A stretch of 64,000 nucleotides of DNA. Origin: Paenibacillus sp. Soil522 (GTDB taxonomy: Bacteria > Bacillota > Bacilli > Paenibacillales > Paenibacillaceae). Position numbers and translations under genes: made by a program. Below, piece by piece: positions 63,103 through 64,000 of the stretch; position 1 is the stretch's first letter, and each line of letters begins with the position of its first letter. The DNA lies in assembly GCF_001428245.1 (NCBI RefSeq), contig NZ_LMRV01000031.1, forward strand, positions 146,886 to 210,885, written 5' to 3'. The notes beneath the pieces were generated by a model. That model saw nothing but the letters and a program-made list of their open reading frames with translations, ran no database searches and had not been told where the DNA came from.

Positions 63103-63254
63103 TCTCTCGTCTTGCACCTAGTATAGCATAAGAGATACGAGAGAATATGAACAGGAAGACCTCCAAGCAGCTCCTGTACTGCTGCCGCGGCATTCGCATC
63201 CGCGTAAGGAGAAGGCGGGAGCTCTACCTGAAGTTGGTTAATTCGTTCAATCAC
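63099..63254 (-). pseudogene. Manganese-catalase-like N-terminal fragment
   Basis: A 51-codon frame starts with GTG behind AGAGGTGA. The first 33 residues (INQLQVELPPSPYADANAAAAVQELLGG) match the N-terminus of Mn-catalase family proteins, then the sequence departs into an unrelated tail ending TRCKTRE. The diiron-type ligand helices are absent. It overlaps traX by 4 bp, so a short peptide may still be made to couple translation. Confidence 0.6.
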
Positions 63255-63397
63255 GAGCTTGCTCACCTCTTTTCATCGACAATACAATTTGTCTATATGT
63301 ATGACAGCTTTCGCAGTCATAGACCGTCAATGTCAAAAAGGACAACCTTCTGTCGAATGGATATGATTTCAACGTTTGACGGGTGACACATGTCCAT

Positions 63398-63424
63398 ACC
63401 TCTCTCTTAAATTTGCATAGAATA
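63398..63424 (+). promoter_or_regulatory. Sigma-K-like promoter
   Basis: AC at 63398-63399, a 16-bp gap, then CATAGAATA at 63416-63424 fits the mother-cell sigma-K pattern (AC ... CATA-N3-TA). The start codon of the cysteine-rich gene is 31 bases downstream. Confidence 0.45.
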
Positions 63425-63454
63425 GAGTATGTTTTATAGGGAGGGGGGATAGAA

Positions 63455-63877
63455 ATGTCCGCCAATTTAAAACTGAAAGCCAGCAACATGAAATCTGCCG
63501 CTAAAACAACTAGCCGTGCCCGCATCTCTTCCAGCTGTAATTGCAACAAAAACGATCATAAAAGCTGTGGCCGCAAGGAGGACCCGTCAGTTGAATCGAT
63601 GCAAGAAGCAGGAAAAGAATTAAGCGATATTTTCAGGCAATTGGAAGACAGACAAACTGCAGCTAAGCTTGTCAGAGCGATTCGCTGCCGTGACGCGAAA
63701 GCCGTGCAAAGCCTGCTGGACTGTGACTGCCGTGTCGTTAACTTCTTCTGTACGCGAGATAAAGATTGTGTGAGAATCTGCTGCCAATTCGGTAGATTCA
63801 ACGATGTAGTGATTACGTTCGATATTTGCATCAAAAGAGTACAGGATGAGTGTCGTCGCCATAATTGTTGGTTCTGA
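63455..63877 (+). CDS. Cysteine-rich protein, possible spore coat component
   Basis: A 140-residue protein with 13 cysteines, several in pairs (CNC, CDC, CC) and concentrated in the last 70 residues (LLDCDCRVVNFFCTRDKDCVRICC). The N-terminal third is Lys/Ser-rich, the middle helical (MQEAGKELSDIFRQL). No signal peptide. Cysteine-rich, basic proteins behind sigma-K promoters are typical of the spore outer coat (CotY/CotZ-like in behaviour), but no sequence family was recognised. AGGGAGGGGGG precedes the ATG. Confidence 0.65.
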   Translation: MSANLKLKASNMKSAAKTTSRARISSSCNCNKNDHKSCGRKEDPSVESMQEAGKELSDIFRQLEDRQTAAKLVRAIRCRDAKAVQSLLDCDCRVVNFFCTRDKDCVRICCQFGRFNDVVITFDICIKRVQDECRRHNCWF

Positions 63878-63903
63878 TTGTTCTAGAGGGGCTGCCCGTG
63901 CTA

Positions 63904-64000
63904 TGATATGCTCCCCATACAGTAGACAGGTTAAATAATAAAACCTGCTGCTGTGAGGGGAGCTTTTTCATGTCAAAAGAACAGTATAGCGCACCAGAGA
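63904..64000 (+). mobile_element. Probable left end of an IS3-like element with start of orfA
   Basis: TGATATGCTCCCCATACAG followed by TAGACAGG resembles the left terminal repeat of IS3-family elements. An ATG at 63970, behind GAGGGGAGC, opens a frame reading MSKEQYSAPE that runs out of the window, like an IS3 orfA. The bases 63911-63965 also form an imperfect hairpin (CTCCCC...GGGGAG). Only the edge is visible, so the call is tentative. Confidence 0.45.

Noticed and set aside
63247..63549. 100-residue minus-strand gene before the cysteine-rich gene
   Set aside because: It overlaps the promoter and start of the plus-strand gene and shows no ribosome binding site; only the catalase-like frame at 63099-63254 is supported.

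Overview
The window looks like a chromosome segment of a spore-forming Gram-positive of the Paenibacillaceae (Paenibacillus-like). Supporting signs are a Spo0E-family phosphatase, a cysteine-rich protein behind a sigma-K-like promoter, strong AGGAGG ribosome binding sites with frequent TTG/GTG starts, stalk-domain surface proteins and many HD-GYP/GGDEF proteins. No rRNA, tRNA or CRISPR array was seen.

Layout. (1) About 1-5.4 kb is a very AT-rich polysaccharide cassette (glycosyltransferase end, Wzy-like polymerase, acyltransferase, Wzx-like flippase). It ends in a wrecked UDP-glucose dehydrogenase that contains an internal inversion. (2) 5.4-9.1 kb has more ordinary composition: manC, a 5'-truncated glycosyltransferase and an intact UDP-glucose dehydrogenase. 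(3) 9.4-14.5 kb is a scar zone with a decayed IS1380-type transposase, pieces of EAL-domain genes and a DUF4832-like end. It also holds intact pieces: a two-cysteine-domain membrane protein, a cyclic-di-GMP-I riboswitch ahead of a 52-codon gene, and galE. (4) 14.7-31 kb is the centre of interest, a long operon resembling a rearranged Pel exopolysaccharide system. Its order is PelF fused to a TPR tail, two unrecognised coiled-coil proteins, PelG, a large membrane protein, a DUF3473-type deacetylase, a MurJ-like flippase, a GT2, a DUF2304 protein and a sensor with GAF-like regions, a degenerate HD-GYP domain and eight C-terminal cysteines. A PelA-hydrolase-like gene lies on the opposite strand, followed by an ATP-grasp enzyme and two more proteins with the two-cysteine domain. 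(5) 31-36 kb has spo0E, a VanZ-like gene, decayed surface-protein remnants, an acyltransferase-3, a GNAT and an AraC regulator. (6) 36.6-44.5 kb is mixed housekeeping: MATE pump, IF-3 paralogue, YdeP/FdhF-like oxidoreductase with FdhD, ABC exporter and DUF985 cupin. (7) 44.6-60.7 kb is signalling-rich (two intact HD-GYP proteins, PAS-GGDEF, hybrid kinase, response regulator) with punA, deoC, an aldose epimerase, a parvulin and an aldo/keto reductase in between. (8) 60.8-64 kb has small proteins, a protein kinase, TraX, a catalase fragment, a cysteine-rich protein and the edge of a probable IS3-like element.

How the parts may work together (inference): GalE and the UGD/ManC enzymes supply sugar nucleotides. 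PelF/PelG and the neighbouring membrane proteins polymerise and export a Pel-like polymer, and a deacetylase and a glycosidase tailor it. Cyclic di-GMP would act through the riboswitch and perhaps through the catalytically broken HD-GYP protein, which would take the receptor role that PelD has elsewhere. Two dispersed intergenic repeats (a 98-bp element in two copies and a run of short A/T hairpins) were also found.
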